Assembly (NCBI GenBank): GCA_963800975.1
Contig: CAWDDB010000013.1
Span: forward strand, 310,001 to 374,000
Source: JALYGY01 sp963800975
GTDB lineage: Bacteria; Actinomycetota; Rubrobacteria; Rubrobacterales; Rubrobacteraceae
DNA length: 64,000 nucleotides
Direction of reading: 5' to 3'
Below the pieces are notes generated by a model that worked only from the letters and a program-made list of their open reading frames with translations, ran no database searches and was not told where the DNA came from. A program made the position numbers and the translations under genes. Shown here piece after piece: positions 8,195 to 18,618 of this stretch (positions are counted from its first letter, which is position 1; each line of letters starts with the position of its first letter).

Positions 8195-9097
8195 GTGGGG
8201 ATGAGCGGGCCTTACGCGATCCTCTGGCTCCTGGTCGAGAGGGAGAGCCGGCGGGCCGAGGTTGCGGAGGAGAGGTACGCTTTCCTCAACGAGGCAAACG
8301 CCGTTCTCGCCGCTGCTTCGGACGGCTTCTCGGCGGTCGCCTCCGCCGCCCGGCTCGCGGTACCAACCCTGGCCGACTCGTGTTTCGTGGACCTGATCGA
8401 GGGCGGTGCGCCGGGGCGGCGGATCAGGAGGCTCGTCGTGGCCCGATCTGGGGGCACCGGAGGGCTACGAGAATTCGAGACTCGCTACCCGTTACGAGCA
8501 GAAGCCGCGCACGGCACGCCCAGGGTGCTGCGCACCGGCCAGCCGGAGCTGATCCCGGAGGTGCCCAATGGGCTACTTCCGAGCCTGGCCGGCGGGGAGG
8601 GACCCCTGACCGACCTCGCCCCCGCTTCCTACCTGTGCGTGCCGCTGCAGGCGGGCCTGCGCCTGATCGGCGCGATAGGTCTGGTCTCTTCGAAAGCGCG
8701 CCGCGGGCGCCACGGGCCGGAGGACCTGGCGCTCATCCAGTGCCTCGCCCGCTGCACCGCCCTCGTCGCCGTCGGCCTGCTGGGGCAGGCCCGTGATCCC
8801 CGGCTCGGGAGGACGTCCGGCGAGGGGATAGCCCGGCGGGACGTCCCGGCGATATTCGACGGGGAGCCAGCCCTGACGCCACGCCAGCTGGAGGTCTTGC
8901 GGCTGCTCGACAGCGGCTTGCGCGTGCGGCACATAACCTCGGAGCTGAGGCTCTCTGAGCCCACGGTACGCACCCACGTCAGGGCTATCCTGCGGGCGTT
9001 CGGCGCGCGCTCCCAGCTCGAAGCCCTGCACAAGGCGCGCACCCTTGGTTTCGTCGAGGGAACCGGCCGGAGCAGGGCAAGAGATCTCCCGAGGTGA
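8195..9097 (+). CDS. GAF-domain LuxR-type transcriptional regulator
   Basis: 300 residues from GTG 8195 (ATG 8201 is equally possible). The first 190 residues form a GAF-like sensor (ANAVLAAASDGFSAVASAARLAVPTLADSCFVDLIEGG to YLCVPLQAGLRLIGAIGLVS). The C-terminus has a LuxR helix-turn-helix (LTPRQLEVLRLLDSGLRVRHITSELRLSEPTVRTHVRAILRAFGARSQLEALHKARTLG). There is no receiver domain, so it probably responds directly to a ligand or to light/redox rather than to a kinase. It stands alone and converges on the acyl-CoA dehydrogenase gene. Confidence 0.83.
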   Translation: MGMSGPYAILWLLVERESRRAEVAEERYAFLNEANAVLAAASDGFSAVASAARLAVPTLADSCFVDLIEGGAPGRRIRRLVVARSGGTGGLREFETRYPLRAEAAHGTPRVLRTGQPELIPEVPNGLLPSLAGGEGPLTDLAPASYLCVPLQAGLRLIGAIGLVSSKARRGRHGPEDLALIQCLARCTALVAVGLLGQARDPRLGRTSGEGIARRDVPAIFDGEPALTPRQLEVLRLLDSGLRVRHITSELRLSEPTVRTHVRAILRAFGARSQLEALHKARTLGFVEGTGRSRARDLPR

Positions 9098-9103
9098 GGA
9101 GGG

Positions 9104-10303
<1,200 letters not shown>

Positions 10304-10388
10304 GTGGAGCCCTCCCGGCGTAGCGAAAACCTGACTTGCCCTCTCCCGAGGTCGGATTCTGGCACGGCGGCCGGGTGGCCGCAAGCGG

Positions 10389-11283
10389 TCAATCTGCCAG
10401 GCCGAGCACCCCGACCAGGTCCTCCAGCTCCCGCAGGGTCCCATCGTCGAGGGCGCGGCGCGGGGAAGCGGACGTGGGAGGAAGAGACGACGCCGCGCAG
10501 CTTCAGGATCTCCTTGCGGATTCCGACGCCCCCGACGCCGAGCTGGGCCTCGAAGCGTATCAGGGGCAGGTAGTGGAAGAAGTATTCCTGCGCCTCCCTT
10601 TCCTCGCCGGCGGCGAAAAGCCGGTAGGTCTCGACCAGGACGTGAGGGTAGGCGAAGCCGGTCATGACGCCAACGGCGCCGCGCTTCAGCTCCTCGTAGA
10701 AGTACATCCCGCCGAGGCCGCCGAAGACGCCGGGATCGGAGCCCGCGCTCCGCAGCAGGGCCGAGATCTTTATCGTCGTCGGCGCCTCTTCCAGCTTTAC
10801 GTAGCGGCAGCCCTCGATCTCGTCCACCAGCCTGGCCATAAACGGGGCGGGCATGACGACGCCCGTGTTTACGGGCTCGTCTTGCACGACGACCGGCACC
10901 GAGACGGCTTCCGCGACCCGCTCGTAGTGCTCGAAGACGAGGTCGAGGCTCTTCTGGTTGTTGGGCGGGGCGACCATCACGGCCTCCGCGCCCGCCTCCT
11001 CCGCCTCGAGGGCGCGATCCGCGGCCACCTTCGTGGCGACCGCCGAGCAGCCGACGACGACCGGAACCCTTCCGCCTACGGCGGCGAGGTACCGCTGCGC
11101 CACCGCCCTGCGCTCGGCGTCCGAGAGCTTGTGGGCCTCGCCCATGATCCCGAGTATCGTCACGCCCTGGACGCCCGAGTCGACGTAGAAATCGGAGAGA
11201 GAATCGATGCTCTCCTCGTCCAGCGTCCCGTCGTCCTTGAAGGGGGTGAGCGCTATCGTGCAGACGCCGTGCAAAGTCTCCAT
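10389..11283 (-). pseudogene. DapA-family (dihydrodipicolinate synthase-like) lyase/aldolase, 3' frameshift
   Basis: The frame is typical from METLHGVCTIALTPF to IRKEILKLRGVVSSSHVRFP, with the Tyr/Thr-region TILGIMGEAHKLSDAER and the Schiff-base Lys in RYVKLEEAP. Near 10452-10465 one extra base (in a GCGC-rich tract) moves translation out of frame. The neighbouring frame restores the expected end (ALDDGTLRELEDLVGVLGLAD) and stops at 10389-10391. Without correction the ORF runs on to about 10300 with low-complexity residues. Members of this family split or condense 2-keto acids; true lysine-pathway DapA is unlikely given the acid-catabolism neighbours. Start ATG 11283. Confidence 0.82.
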
Positions 11284-11394
11284 GGCCCTCCCTCTCCTAA
11301 CGGCCGCCCGAAGTCCAGGGCGCCAAACCGGTAGTATATAGGCCGTCCGGAGGGCGCCGCTATGACCGGCCGCGCGAAGAGGGAGGGCTCACGG

Positions 11395-12609
11395 GTGTTC
11401 GATTTCGCGATAGTAGGCGGGGGAATCGTCGGTCTCTCGACGGCAAGGGCATTGCTTACTCGTTACCCCGGGGCCGGGGTCGTCGTGCTGGAGAAAGAGG
11501 ACGACATCGCGCGGCACCAGACGGGCCGGAACAGCGGTGTAATCCACAGCGGCGTCTACTACAAACCGGGAAGCCTCAAGGCCAGGTACTCCAGGGAGGG
11601 GGGCGCGGAGCTCGTCGAGTTCTGCCGCGAGCACCGTGTGGCGCACGAGATCTGCGGCAAGGTCATCGTCGCGACGGAGCCAGAGGAGCTACCGCTCCTG
11701 GACAACCTGCACGACCGCGGCCTGGAAAACGGGCTCGCGGTCGAGAAGGTGGGCCCCGGAGGGCTAGAGGAGCTAGAACCAAACGCCACCGGCCTCGCGG
11801 CGCTGCACGTGCCGAGCGCTGGCATCGTGGACTACGTCGGGGTCGCGCGGGCGCTGGCCAGGACGGTCGAGGAGCTCGGGGGAGAGCTGATCACGGGCGC
11901 CCGGGTCGAGGAGATCTCGGAGCACGGTGACGGGGTGAAGGTTATCGCCTCAGGCAACGACCTGAACGCGAGGACGCTCGTCAACTGCGCTGGCCTGTAC
12001 AGCGACCGCGTGGCCGAGATGTGCGGGGTGGAGCCCGGAGCGAAGATCGTGCCTTTCCGCGGCGAGTACTACGAGCTCGCGCCGCGGAAGCGAGGCCTGA
12101 TCCGCAACCTCATCTACCCCGTGCCAAACCCCGCTTTCCCCTTCCTCGGGGTCCACTTCACCCGCATGGTCGGCGGCGGCGTTGAGGCCGGACCCAACGC
12201 GGTCTTGAGCCTGGCCCGCGAGGGCTACGCGAAGACGGACCTGGATCCCGGGGATCTCGCCGAGGTGCTAGGGTACCCCGCTTTCTGGAAGCTCGCCCGC
12301 AGGAACTGGCGAACCGGCCTCGGTGAGATCCTGAGATCGCTGAGCAAGCGGGCCTTCGTGCGGAGCTTGCGGGGGCTCGTCCCCGACGTGGAGGAGGCGG
12401 ATCTGATACCCGCACCCGCCGGGGTGAGGGCGCAGGCTTTGAAGGCCGACGGGACGCTCGTGGACGACTTCCTGATCGTCGAAGGCAAGAGTTCCGTCCA
12501 CGTCCTCAACGCCCCATCGCCCGCGGCCACCGCCTGCCTCCCGATCGGCGAGGCGATCGCGGATCGCGCGCCGGTAAGCTCGCGCCCAGGACCAGGTGGT
12601 CGTCCTTGA
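11395..12609 (+). CDS. lhgO: L-2-hydroxyglutarate oxidase-like FAD enzyme
   Basis: 404 residues from GTG 11395, which has GGGAGGG seven bases upstream; ATG 11362 would add 11 residues. It opens with the FAD dinucleotide-binding motif FAIVGGGIVGLSTARALL and continues with family signatures QTGRNSGVIHSGVYYKPGS, RGEYYEL and PVPNPAFPFLGVHFT. LhgO oxidises L-2-hydroxyglutarate to 2-oxoglutarate at the membrane and feeds the quinone pool. It overlaps the next gene by four bases (TTGA), so it is in an operon with the FAH-family hydrolase and the SDR. A related 2-hydroxyacid is a possible alternative substrate. Confidence 0.87.
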   Translation: MFDFAIVGGGIVGLSTARALLTRYPGAGVVVLEKEDDIARHQTGRNSGVIHSGVYYKPGSLKARYSREGGAELVEFCREHRVAHEICGKVIVATEPEELPLLDNLHDRGLENGLAVEKVGPGGLEELEPNATGLAALHVPSAGIVDYVGVARALARTVEELGGELITGARVEEISEHGDGVKVIASGNDLNARTLVNCAGLYSDRVAEMCGVEPGAKIVPFRGEYYELAPRKRGLIRNLIYPVPNPAFPFLGVHFTRMVGGGVEAGPNAVLSLAREGYAKTDLDPGDLAEVLGYPAFWKLARRNWRTGLGEILRSLSKRAFVRSLRGLVPDVEEADLIPAPAGVRAQALKADGTLVDDFLIVEGKSSVHVLNAPSPAATACLPIGEAIADRAPVSSRPGPGGRP

Positions 12610-13442
12610 GGCTGGCCACGATAGGGCGGGGCGGATCGGAGGCCGCGGCGGTCGTTCTCCGGGACGGCGTGCTGCCGGTTGACGTGCCCGCGCCTGACGA
12701 CCTGTTCTCCCTGATCGAAGGCCGGCGCCTGGGCGAGGTCGGGGAATGGCTCGACGGGTTGTCTGGAGAAACGCGCGAGCGTGGCAGGATCCCGCTCGAA
12801 GAGGTCCACTACGGCCCGCTCTACCGCCGCCCGCGCAAGATCTGGGGCATCGGCCTCAACTACCGCGAGCACGCCGAGGATCTGGACGAGGTCTCTCCCG
12901 CGGACGAGCCGGCCAGCTTCATGAGGCCGGACACGACCATCATCGCGCCAGGCGAGGAGATCGTGCTGCCCGAGCAATCTGGCCGGGTGACGGCCGAGGC
13001 CGAGCTTGCGATCGTTATCGGCCGCGAGGCGAAGGATGTCCCGGAAGAGGAGGCTCCTCTTTTCGTCGCCGGCTTCACGACCGTGCTGGACATGACGGCG
13101 GAGGACATCCTTCGCAGGAACCCGCGCTACCTCACCAGGGCCAAGAGCTTCGACACCTTCTTCAGCTTCGGACCGCAGCTCGTGACGCCCGACGAGGTCG
13201 GGGAGGTGGGGGAGCTGGAGGTCCAGACGTGGCTGAACGGCGAGGTTAAGAGGAGCAACGTCGTCTCGAACATGGTCTTCTCGCCGTGGTCCCTGGTCTC
13301 GTTCCACTCGAAGGTCATGACGCTCTTGCCCGGGGATGTGATCTGCACGGGAACGCCTGGGGCCGTGGAGATCCGGGACGGGGACGTGGCGGGGTGCAAG
13401 ATCGGCTCGTTCGAGCCGTTAACCAATCCTGTGAGGAGGTAG
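12606..13442 (+). CDS. Fumarylacetoacetate hydrolase (FAH) family protein
   Basis: 278 residues, TTG start overlapping the lhgO stop. Family landmarks are KIWGIGLNYREHAEDLDE, the metal-binding VTAEAELAIVIGREAKDV (Glu-x-Glu), AGFTTVLDMTAEDI, RAKSFDTFFSFGPQL and the C-terminal LLPGDVICTGTPGAVE. The metal-dependent enzymes of this family hydrolyse C-C bonds of 1,3-diketo acids, decarboxylate oxaloacetate, or hydrate 2-oxo-pentenoates. Coupling with an SDR and an aldolase-family gene suggests a sugar-acid or aromatic-ring catabolic step, but the substrate is not readable from sequence. Confidence 0.87.
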   Translation: MRLATIGRGGSEAAAVVLRDGVLPVDVPAPDDLFSLIEGRRLGEVGEWLDGLSGETRERGRIPLEEVHYGPLYRRPRKIWGIGLNYREHAEDLDEVSPADEPASFMRPDTTIIAPGEEIVLPEQSGRVTAEAELAIVIGREAKDVPEEEAPLFVAGFTTVLDMTAEDILRRNPRYLTRAKSFDTFFSFGPQLVTPDEVGEVGELEVQTWLNGEVKRSNVVSNMVFSPWSLVSFHSKVMTLLPGDVICTGTPGAVEIRDGDVAGCKIGSFEPLTNPVRR

Positions 13443-13446
13443 ACGT

Positions 13447-14235
13447 ATGGATCTCGGCCTGCAAGGCAAGGTCGCGCTGGTGATGGCGGCGAGCAAGGGC
13501 CTCGGGAGGGCGGTCGCGACCGAGCTCGCCCGCGAGGGCGCGAGCGTGGTGATCTCCAGCCGCGACGAGGAGGCCCTGGCCCGGACCGCCGCCGAGATAG
13601 CGGACGAGACGGGCGCCACCGTGGAGCCCCGCGCCGCCGACATCATGAGCGCCGGCGACATAAAGGCCCTCTTCTCCCACACCGCTGACCGCTTCGGGGG
13701 ACTCGACGTCCTCGTGAACAACGCGGGGGGACCGCCGGCGGGTACCTTCGAAGACTTCGACGACGAGGACTGGCAGTCCGGGTTCGAGCTGGTCCTGCTC
13801 AGCCTGATCCGGGCGATCCGCGAGGCGGTGCCCCTGATGCGCGAGCGAGGCGGCGGGCGCATCGTCAACATCGCGTCCTCTTCTATCAGACAGCCCATAG
13901 AGAACTTGATCTTCTCCAACACCTTCCGCGCTGGCATACTCGGCCTCGCCAAGAGCCTTTCGGCGGAGCTGGCCCCCGACGGCATCCTGATCAACACGCT
14001 TGGTCCTGGCCGCATCCTGACCGCGCGCACGCAGTCGATGGACGAATCCCAGGCCGAGGCCAGGGGCGTGTCCATCGAGGAGATACGAGAAGGCTTCGAG
14101 TCCCGGATACCCCTTGGTCGCTACGGGACGCCCGAGGAGTTCGCCAGGGTGGCTGCCTTTCTGGCGTCGCCCGCGAACAGCTACGCGACAGGGCAGGGCA
14201 TCCTGGTGGACGGCGGGATGGTAAGGGGGCTGTGA
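13447..14235 (+). CDS. Atypical short-chain dehydrogenase/reductase
   Basis: 262 residues. The fold is clear (LNNAG-type VLVNNAGGPPAG, IVNIASSSIRQP, NTLGPGRILT, GQGILVDGGM), but key residues deviate. The nucleotide motif reads MAASKGLGRAV in place of TGxxxGxG, and the catalytic Tyr-x-x-x-Lys is replaced by SNTFRAGILG. This matches a described BKR-like SDR subgroup that lacks the normal NAD motif and catalytic tetrad. The protein may therefore use a different mechanism or act as a partner protein. It starts five bases after the FAH gene with AGGAGGT upstream, closing the lhgO operon. Confidence 0.85.
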   Translation: MDLGLQGKVALVMAASKGLGRAVATELAREGASVVISSRDEEALARTAAEIADETGATVEPRAADIMSAGDIKALFSHTADRFGGLDVLVNNAGGPPAGTFEDFDDEDWQSGFELVLLSLIRAIREAVPLMRERGGGRIVNIASSSIRQPIENLIFSNTFRAGILGLAKSLSAELAPDGILINTLGPGRILTARTQSMDESQAEARGVSIEEIREGFESRIPLGRYGTPEEFARVAAFLASPANSYATGQGILVDGGMVRGL

Positions 14236-14364
14236 GGGGCTAGCAGAGGTTTCGGGCCCGTCGCGCCACGGCCCCCTGCATGATACATTTCGCATAGGTA
14301 TTCTTGTGCGGGCGGGCCCCCCCGGGTCCGGTGGCGATCCTCGAAGGAAAGGAAGGTTCGCGAG

Positions 14365-16029
14365 TTGACGGAGACTTCGAAGCCGGAGAAGACCGCCAGT
14401 CCTGGGGCCGAGAAAGTGCAGCAGTTCGGATTCGTCTTCTACGTCACGGTGGCGATCTCGGTGGCGTTCGTCCTCGCCGGCGTGTTCCTCACGGACCCCC
14501 TCAGCAGCGCGCTCACCACGATCGCGGGCGGCATCATCTCCGGCCTCGGGTGGATGTACCTCCTCATCACCACCTTCTTCCTCGCCTTTGCCCTCTACCT
14601 CGCCTTCAGCCGCTACGGCAAGATCCGGCTCGGCAGGCCGGATGAGAGACCCGAGTTCAGCACCTTCGCCTGGTTCGCCATGCTCTTCCAGGCGGGGATG
14701 GGGATCGGCATCGTGTTCTGGTGCGTTTCCGAGCCAGTCCTGCACTACTCGACCCCGCCCCTCGGGCAGGCAGACCCGCGCACGCCCGAGGCCGCGGATC
14801 TCGCGATGCGCTACGCCTTCTTCCACTGGACGCTGCACCCGTGGGCGATCTACGCCGTCGTCGGGCTCGCCGTCGCGTACTTCAGCTATCGCAGAAACCT
14901 GACGAACCTCAGGATCAGCGGGGTCTTCCGGCCCCTGCTCGGCGACCGCGTCGACGGACCCGCCGGTAAGGCTATCGACATACTGGCGATCCTGGCCACG
15001 CTGGTGGGCATCGCCGCCTCGCTCGGGGCGGGGACGCTGCAGATAGACGCGGGGCTCGGGGCGGTGTTTGGACTCCCTAGCGGCATCGGATTGCAGCTCA
15101 TCATCGTCTTCGTCACGGCGATCGCCTTCATGCTCTCGGCGGCGACGCCGATCGACAAGGGGGTCAACTTCCTCAGCCAGGCGAGCATTTACCTGGCGGT
15201 CGTCCTGATCGTCTACTTCCTCATAGTCGGACCGACGATCCTGCAGCTCAACGCCTTCACGCAGGGCCTCGGCAGCTACCTGGCCAACGTGGTCCCGATG
15301 AGCCTGAACACGAGCGCCTTCGACCCTGACCCGTGGCTCGGGGAGTGGACCATCTACTTCTGGGCCACCTGGATCGCGTGGGCACCTTACGTGGGCGTCT
15401 TTATCGCCCGCATCTCCCGAGGGCGCACCATAAGGGAGTTCGTCCTCGGGGTGCTGCTCGCCCCGAGCCTGTTCACCATGGTGTGGTTCGCCGTATTCGG
15501 GGCTGCGGCCATAGACTTCGATAGCAACTCGGGCGGCGCCATCGGCGAGGCCGCCGCCAACAACGAGGCCGTCGCCCTCTTCGAATTCCTCGCCCAGTAC
15601 CCGCTGGCCCTGGTCACGTCCCTCCTGGCGATCTTCCTCGTGTGGATCTTCTTCGTCGCGGGCGCGGACGCCGGTACCATCGTGCTCGGCAGCATGTCTG
15701 CCGGGGGCACCCCGAACCCGAGCACCAGGATAAAGCTGACCTGGGGCGCGATCATGGCGCTGGTCGCGGCGATCCTGCTGCTGGCCGGGGGACTCGACGC
15801 GATCCAGCAGTCCCAGATCCTGATCGCGGCCCCGTTCGGCGTTCTCATGCTCGCCATCGCCGCGGCCCTGCTCAGGGCCCTGCGAAAGGACTACCGCGAG
15901 GAGAGGCGTCAGCTGCAGGAGGTCATGGCCCACGACCAGAACGTGGAGAAACAACAGATGGTCGAGATAATGCGCCGACACGAAGCCGGGGAGCCGATCG
16001 GCCAGTCATCCACGGGCCGCGATAAGTGA
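14365..16029 (+). CDS. BCCT-family betaine/choline/carnitine transporter
   Basis: 554 residues from a TTG with AAAGGAAGG eight bases upstream. It has 12 predicted membrane helices and the signature motifs QAGMGIGIVFWCVSEPVLHYS, FFHWTLHPWAIYAVVGLAVAYFSYRR and, in the substrate-site helix, WTIYFWATWIAWAPYVGVFIARISRGRTIREF. BCCT carriers import glycine betaine, choline, carnitine or ectoine, mostly with sodium, for osmoprotection or as carbon and nitrogen source. The long charged C-terminus (about residues 505-554) could sense osmotic stress, as in BetP. It is separated by about 130 bases from the preceding operon and is probably transcribed alone. Confidence 0.93.
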   Translation: MTETSKPEKTASPGAEKVQQFGFVFYVTVAISVAFVLAGVFLTDPLSSALTTIAGGIISGLGWMYLLITTFFLAFALYLAFSRYGKIRLGRPDERPEFSTFAWFAMLFQAGMGIGIVFWCVSEPVLHYSTPPLGQADPRTPEAADLAMRYAFFHWTLHPWAIYAVVGLAVAYFSYRRNLTNLRISGVFRPLLGDRVDGPAGKAIDILAILATLVGIAASLGAGTLQIDAGLGAVFGLPSGIGLQLIIVFVTAIAFMLSAATPIDKGVNFLSQASIYLAVVLIVYFLIVGPTILQLNAFTQGLGSYLANVVPMSLNTSAFDPDPWLGEWTIYFWATWIAWAPYVGVFIARISRGRTIREFVLGVLLAPSLFTMVWFAVFGAAAIDFDSNSGGAIGEAAANNEAVALFEFLAQYPLALVTSLLAIFLVWIFFVAGADAGTIVLGSMSAGGTPNPSTRIKLTWGAIMALVAAILLLAGGLDAIQQSQILIAAPFGVLMLAIAAALLRALRKDYREERRQLQEVMAHDQNVEKQQMVEIMRRHEAGEPIGQSSTGRDK

Positions 16030-16082
16030 TCCGAAGACGGCCTTTCTCCTCGTGTGCGAAAGGCGGTACCCTGGTTTCTTGA

Positions 16083-16729
16083 GCCAGCGCGCTCAGGGAG
16101 GTCTCAGATCTGGTAGACGAGCGGGGCAAAGCCTCCGTGTACGACGATGGTCCCTGGAGGTCTTGCCAGTTCGACGGCGAGAGCTACGGCATCCGGAACA
16201 CCAGTAACTGCCTGGCGCTCTTCTACGACAAGGACATGCTCGAGGCGGCCGGTGTAGACACGCCGGGCACGTGGGACGAGCTCAGGGAGGCGGCCAGCGA
16301 GCTCCGGGAGGGAAACCGGTTTGGCCTGGCCGTGAGCGCCATCAATGCCGAGGAAGGCACCTTCCACTTCCTACCCTTCTTGTGGCAGGCAGGGGCGGAC
16401 ATAGACAGCCTGGACGCCAGCCTGGGACCTGCGACCTGGCAGCAAGACCCCAGGAACCTGATCCCGTACCTGAAACGGACCGACCGGCAACCCAGCCGCA
16501 GGGACCTGGCCGACGTGCCTTCCTGGGCCGAAGATCCATCCTGAGCGTGTTCGTCGAGCAGATGGAGATGGCGAGGCCTCGAGCCTACGGCCCCAACTAT
16601 CCCGAGATCTCGACCTACATTCAGGAGGCCTTCCAGGCGGCCATAAGCGGCGTTAGCGACGTGCCGGCCGCGCTGTCGGAAGCTCAGGAGAGGGTGAACC
16701 CGTTGCTCCCGGAAAGGATGAAGCAGTGA
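16083..16729 (+). pseudogene. Remnant of a sugar ABC substrate-binding protein (family 1)
   Basis: The stretch from 16083 reads as the middle of a MalE-type binding protein (FDGESYGIRNTSNCLALFYDKDMLEAAGVDTPGTWDELREAASEL) and breaks off at about 16480 into unrelated residues ending at 16544. The next frame resumes from about 16550 with the typical C-terminus (SVFVEQMEMARPRAYGPNYPEISTYIQEAFQAAI to LLPERMKQ). The signal peptide, the N-terminal third and about 150 central residues are gone. A stop lies immediately upstream (16080-16082). It is therefore a decayed gene, not one frameshift. It directly precedes two intact sugar permeases. Confidence 0.85.
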
Positions 16730-17661
16730 CCACCGGGACGCAAGGACTCGACGGCGAGGACCTCGGCAAGGGCCTCCGGTCGGGGGGCCTCGGACGGCTC
16801 GGAGACTACTTGTTCTTGCTGCCCGCCATGGTCTTCGTCGTGGCGGTACTGCTCGATCCTTTGGGCTACGAGCTGTACATGAGCGTGCACAACGTGAGCG
16901 CCGGCAACTTCCTGGCGGGCAATGCTCCCTTTGTTGGCCTGCAGCTCTACAGGGAGGTCGTCTCCGACCCTGCCTTCGGACACTCGCTCCTGATAACTAT
17001 TATCTACACGGTGAGCTGCCTGGCGTTCGAGTTCGCCATAGGTCTCGCCCTGGCACTTTTCTTCAATCGCGCGTTTCCCGGCCACGGGCTACTGCGGGCG
17101 CTGTTGCTGCTCGGGTGGATGCTGCCTCTGGTGGTGACCGGCAACCTGTTCCGCTGGATGCTCACGGGCGAGTACGGGGTGGTCAACTTCTTCCTCAACC
17201 TCGGCCCGCTGGACGCGGGGAGGGCCTGGCTCAGCGCGCCCGACACGGCGCTGCTGGGCACCATAGTGACCAACATCTGGGTGGGCATACCCTTCAACAT
17301 GATCCTGCTGCTGGCCGGGTTGCAGAGCATCTCGCCGTCGCTCTACGATGCGGCCAAGGTCGACGGGGCCGGCGCGGCGCAGGGGTTCCTGTACATAACG
17401 CTCCCGCAACTGAGGCCCGTCATAGTCATAGTGCTGCTGCTCGGCTTTATCTACACCTTCAAGGTCTTCGACCTCATCTACGTGATGACGGGCGGCGGTC
17501 CGGTTACCGCGACCGAGGTGCTGCCGATCTACGTCTACGACACCTTCTTCGAGTTCTTCCGCTTCGGTAGCGGGGCCGCTGCATCCGTCCTGGTGCTGGT
17601 GTTGCCCGTGATCCTCTCCCTCATCTACCTGAGCCTGCTTCGGCGAGAGGAGGTCTCCTGA
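16726..17661 (+). CDS. Sugar ABC transporter permease, MalF/UgpA type
   Basis: 311 residues, GTG start overlapping the end of the binding-protein remnant. Six membrane helices are predicted and the EAA-loop reads LYDAAKVDGAGAAQGFLYITLPQLRPVI. It forms the channel with the following permease. The family imports mono- or oligosaccharides; the xylose-isomerase and xylulokinase genes downstream point to a pentose or pentoside. No ATPase gene is present locally, which is common for this group because a shared MsmK-type ATPase may serve several importers. With the local binding protein broken, function depends on a binding protein encoded elsewhere. Confidence 0.9.
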   Translation: MTTGTQGLDGEDLGKGLRSGGLGRLGDYLFLLPAMVFVVAVLLDPLGYELYMSVHNVSAGNFLAGNAPFVGLQLYREVVSDPAFGHSLLITIIYTVSCLAFEFAIGLALALFFNRAFPGHGLLRALLLLGWMLPLVVTGNLFRWMLTGEYGVVNFFLNLGPLDAGRAWLSAPDTALLGTIVTNIWVGIPFNMILLLAGLQSISPSLYDAAKVDGAGAAQGFLYITLPQLRPVIVIVLLLGFIYTFKVFDLIYVMTGGGPVTATEVLPIYVYDTFFEFFRFGSGAAASVLVLVLPVILSLIYLSLLRREEVS

Positions 17662-18509
17662 TGGCCGCCGTTCGCAGCCGCGCGCGGCGCGGCGCGTACG
17701 GCAAGACGGCCCTCGGCACGATCTTGGTTGGCCTCTACCTTTTCCCGGTCTACTGGATGGTCGCCACCTCACTCAAGACCTTCAAAGACATCTTCGCCGT
17801 GCCGCCGCGGCTGGCGCCCGTCCCGCCGGTGATAACCCCCTACCTTGAGGCCGTCATCAGGGACCCGTACGTGCTCAGGGCCATCCTCAACAGCGCGATC
17901 ATCAGCGTGAGCACGCTCGTCCTCACGCTCTTGCTGGCCGCCCCGGCTGCCTACGCGCTGGCGCGGCGACGGCTGCGGTTCACCGCCGTGGTCGTGTTCC
18001 TGTTGCTGCTGGCCCAGATGGTGCCGACTATCATCATCGCCGGGCCGCTGTTCGTAATCTTCGGGCAGGTCGGGCTCGTGGACTCTTACCTGGCGCTCAT
18101 CCTGGCCGACACGACCATCATCACCCTGCCCTTCGCCATAATTATCTTGCGTCCCTTCTTTCTCAGCGTGCCGACCGACCTGGAAGACGCCGCGATGATC
18201 GACGGCTGCTCGCGGCCGGGTGCGTTATGGCGGGTGGTGCTGCCCGTGGTGCTACCCGGTCTCATCACCGTCGGCACCTTCGCCTTTCTCTTGAGTTGGG
18301 GGGAGTTCGTGTTCGGACTCACCCTGATCACCAGCGAGGAACTTCAGCCCGTGACGGTTGCCCTGAGCGAGATCCAGGGCCAGTACAGCACGCGCTGGAA
18401 CAACCTCATGGCCGTATCGACCGCCATAGCGCTGCCGATCGTCGTGATCTTTGTTGGTCTGCAACGTTTCATCGTGAGCGGCCTCACCGTCGGCGCCACG
18501 AAAGAGTAG
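17661..18509 (+). CDS. Sugar ABC transporter permease, MalG/UgpE type
   Basis: 282 residues; its ATG shares a base with the stop of the MalF-type gene (TGATG), so translation is coupled. The N-terminal YLFPVYWMVATSLKTFKDIFAVPP is a signature of this subfamily, and the EAA-loop is LEDAAMIDGCSRPGALWRVVLPVVLPGLI. Six membrane helices are predicted. It is the second channel subunit of the importer whose binding protein is decayed. About 110 bases separate it from the xylose-isomerase-like gene; the same transcript is likely. Confidence 0.9.
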   Translation: MAAVRSRARRGAYGKTALGTILVGLYLFPVYWMVATSLKTFKDIFAVPPRLAPVPPVITPYLEAVIRDPYVLRAILNSAIISVSTLVLTLLLAAPAAYALARRRLRFTAVVVFLLLLAQMVPTIIIAGPLFVIFGQVGLVDSYLALILADTTIITLPFAIIILRPFFLSVPTDLEDAAMIDGCSRPGALWRVVLPVVLPGLITVGTFAFLLSWGEFVFGLTLITSEELQPVTVALSEIQGQYSTRWNNLMAVSTAIALPIVVIFVGLQRFIVSGLTVGATKE

Positions 18510-18618
18510 CGGGTGGACGGATCTCCAAGTCGGGGCGGTCGCCGAAGCCGGGGAGCGGCAGGCAAGAGGCGAGATTACTGGTTTGCGTCGGCGTGTAGAC
18601 CTGAAAGGGGTGTCTAGC

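Noticed and set aside
13315..15981. 888-residue ORF on the minus strand
   Set aside because: It lies opposite the SDR and BCCT genes and reads as His/Asp/Glu/Arg-rich residues typical of an antisense frame of GC-rich DNA; no SD or domain.
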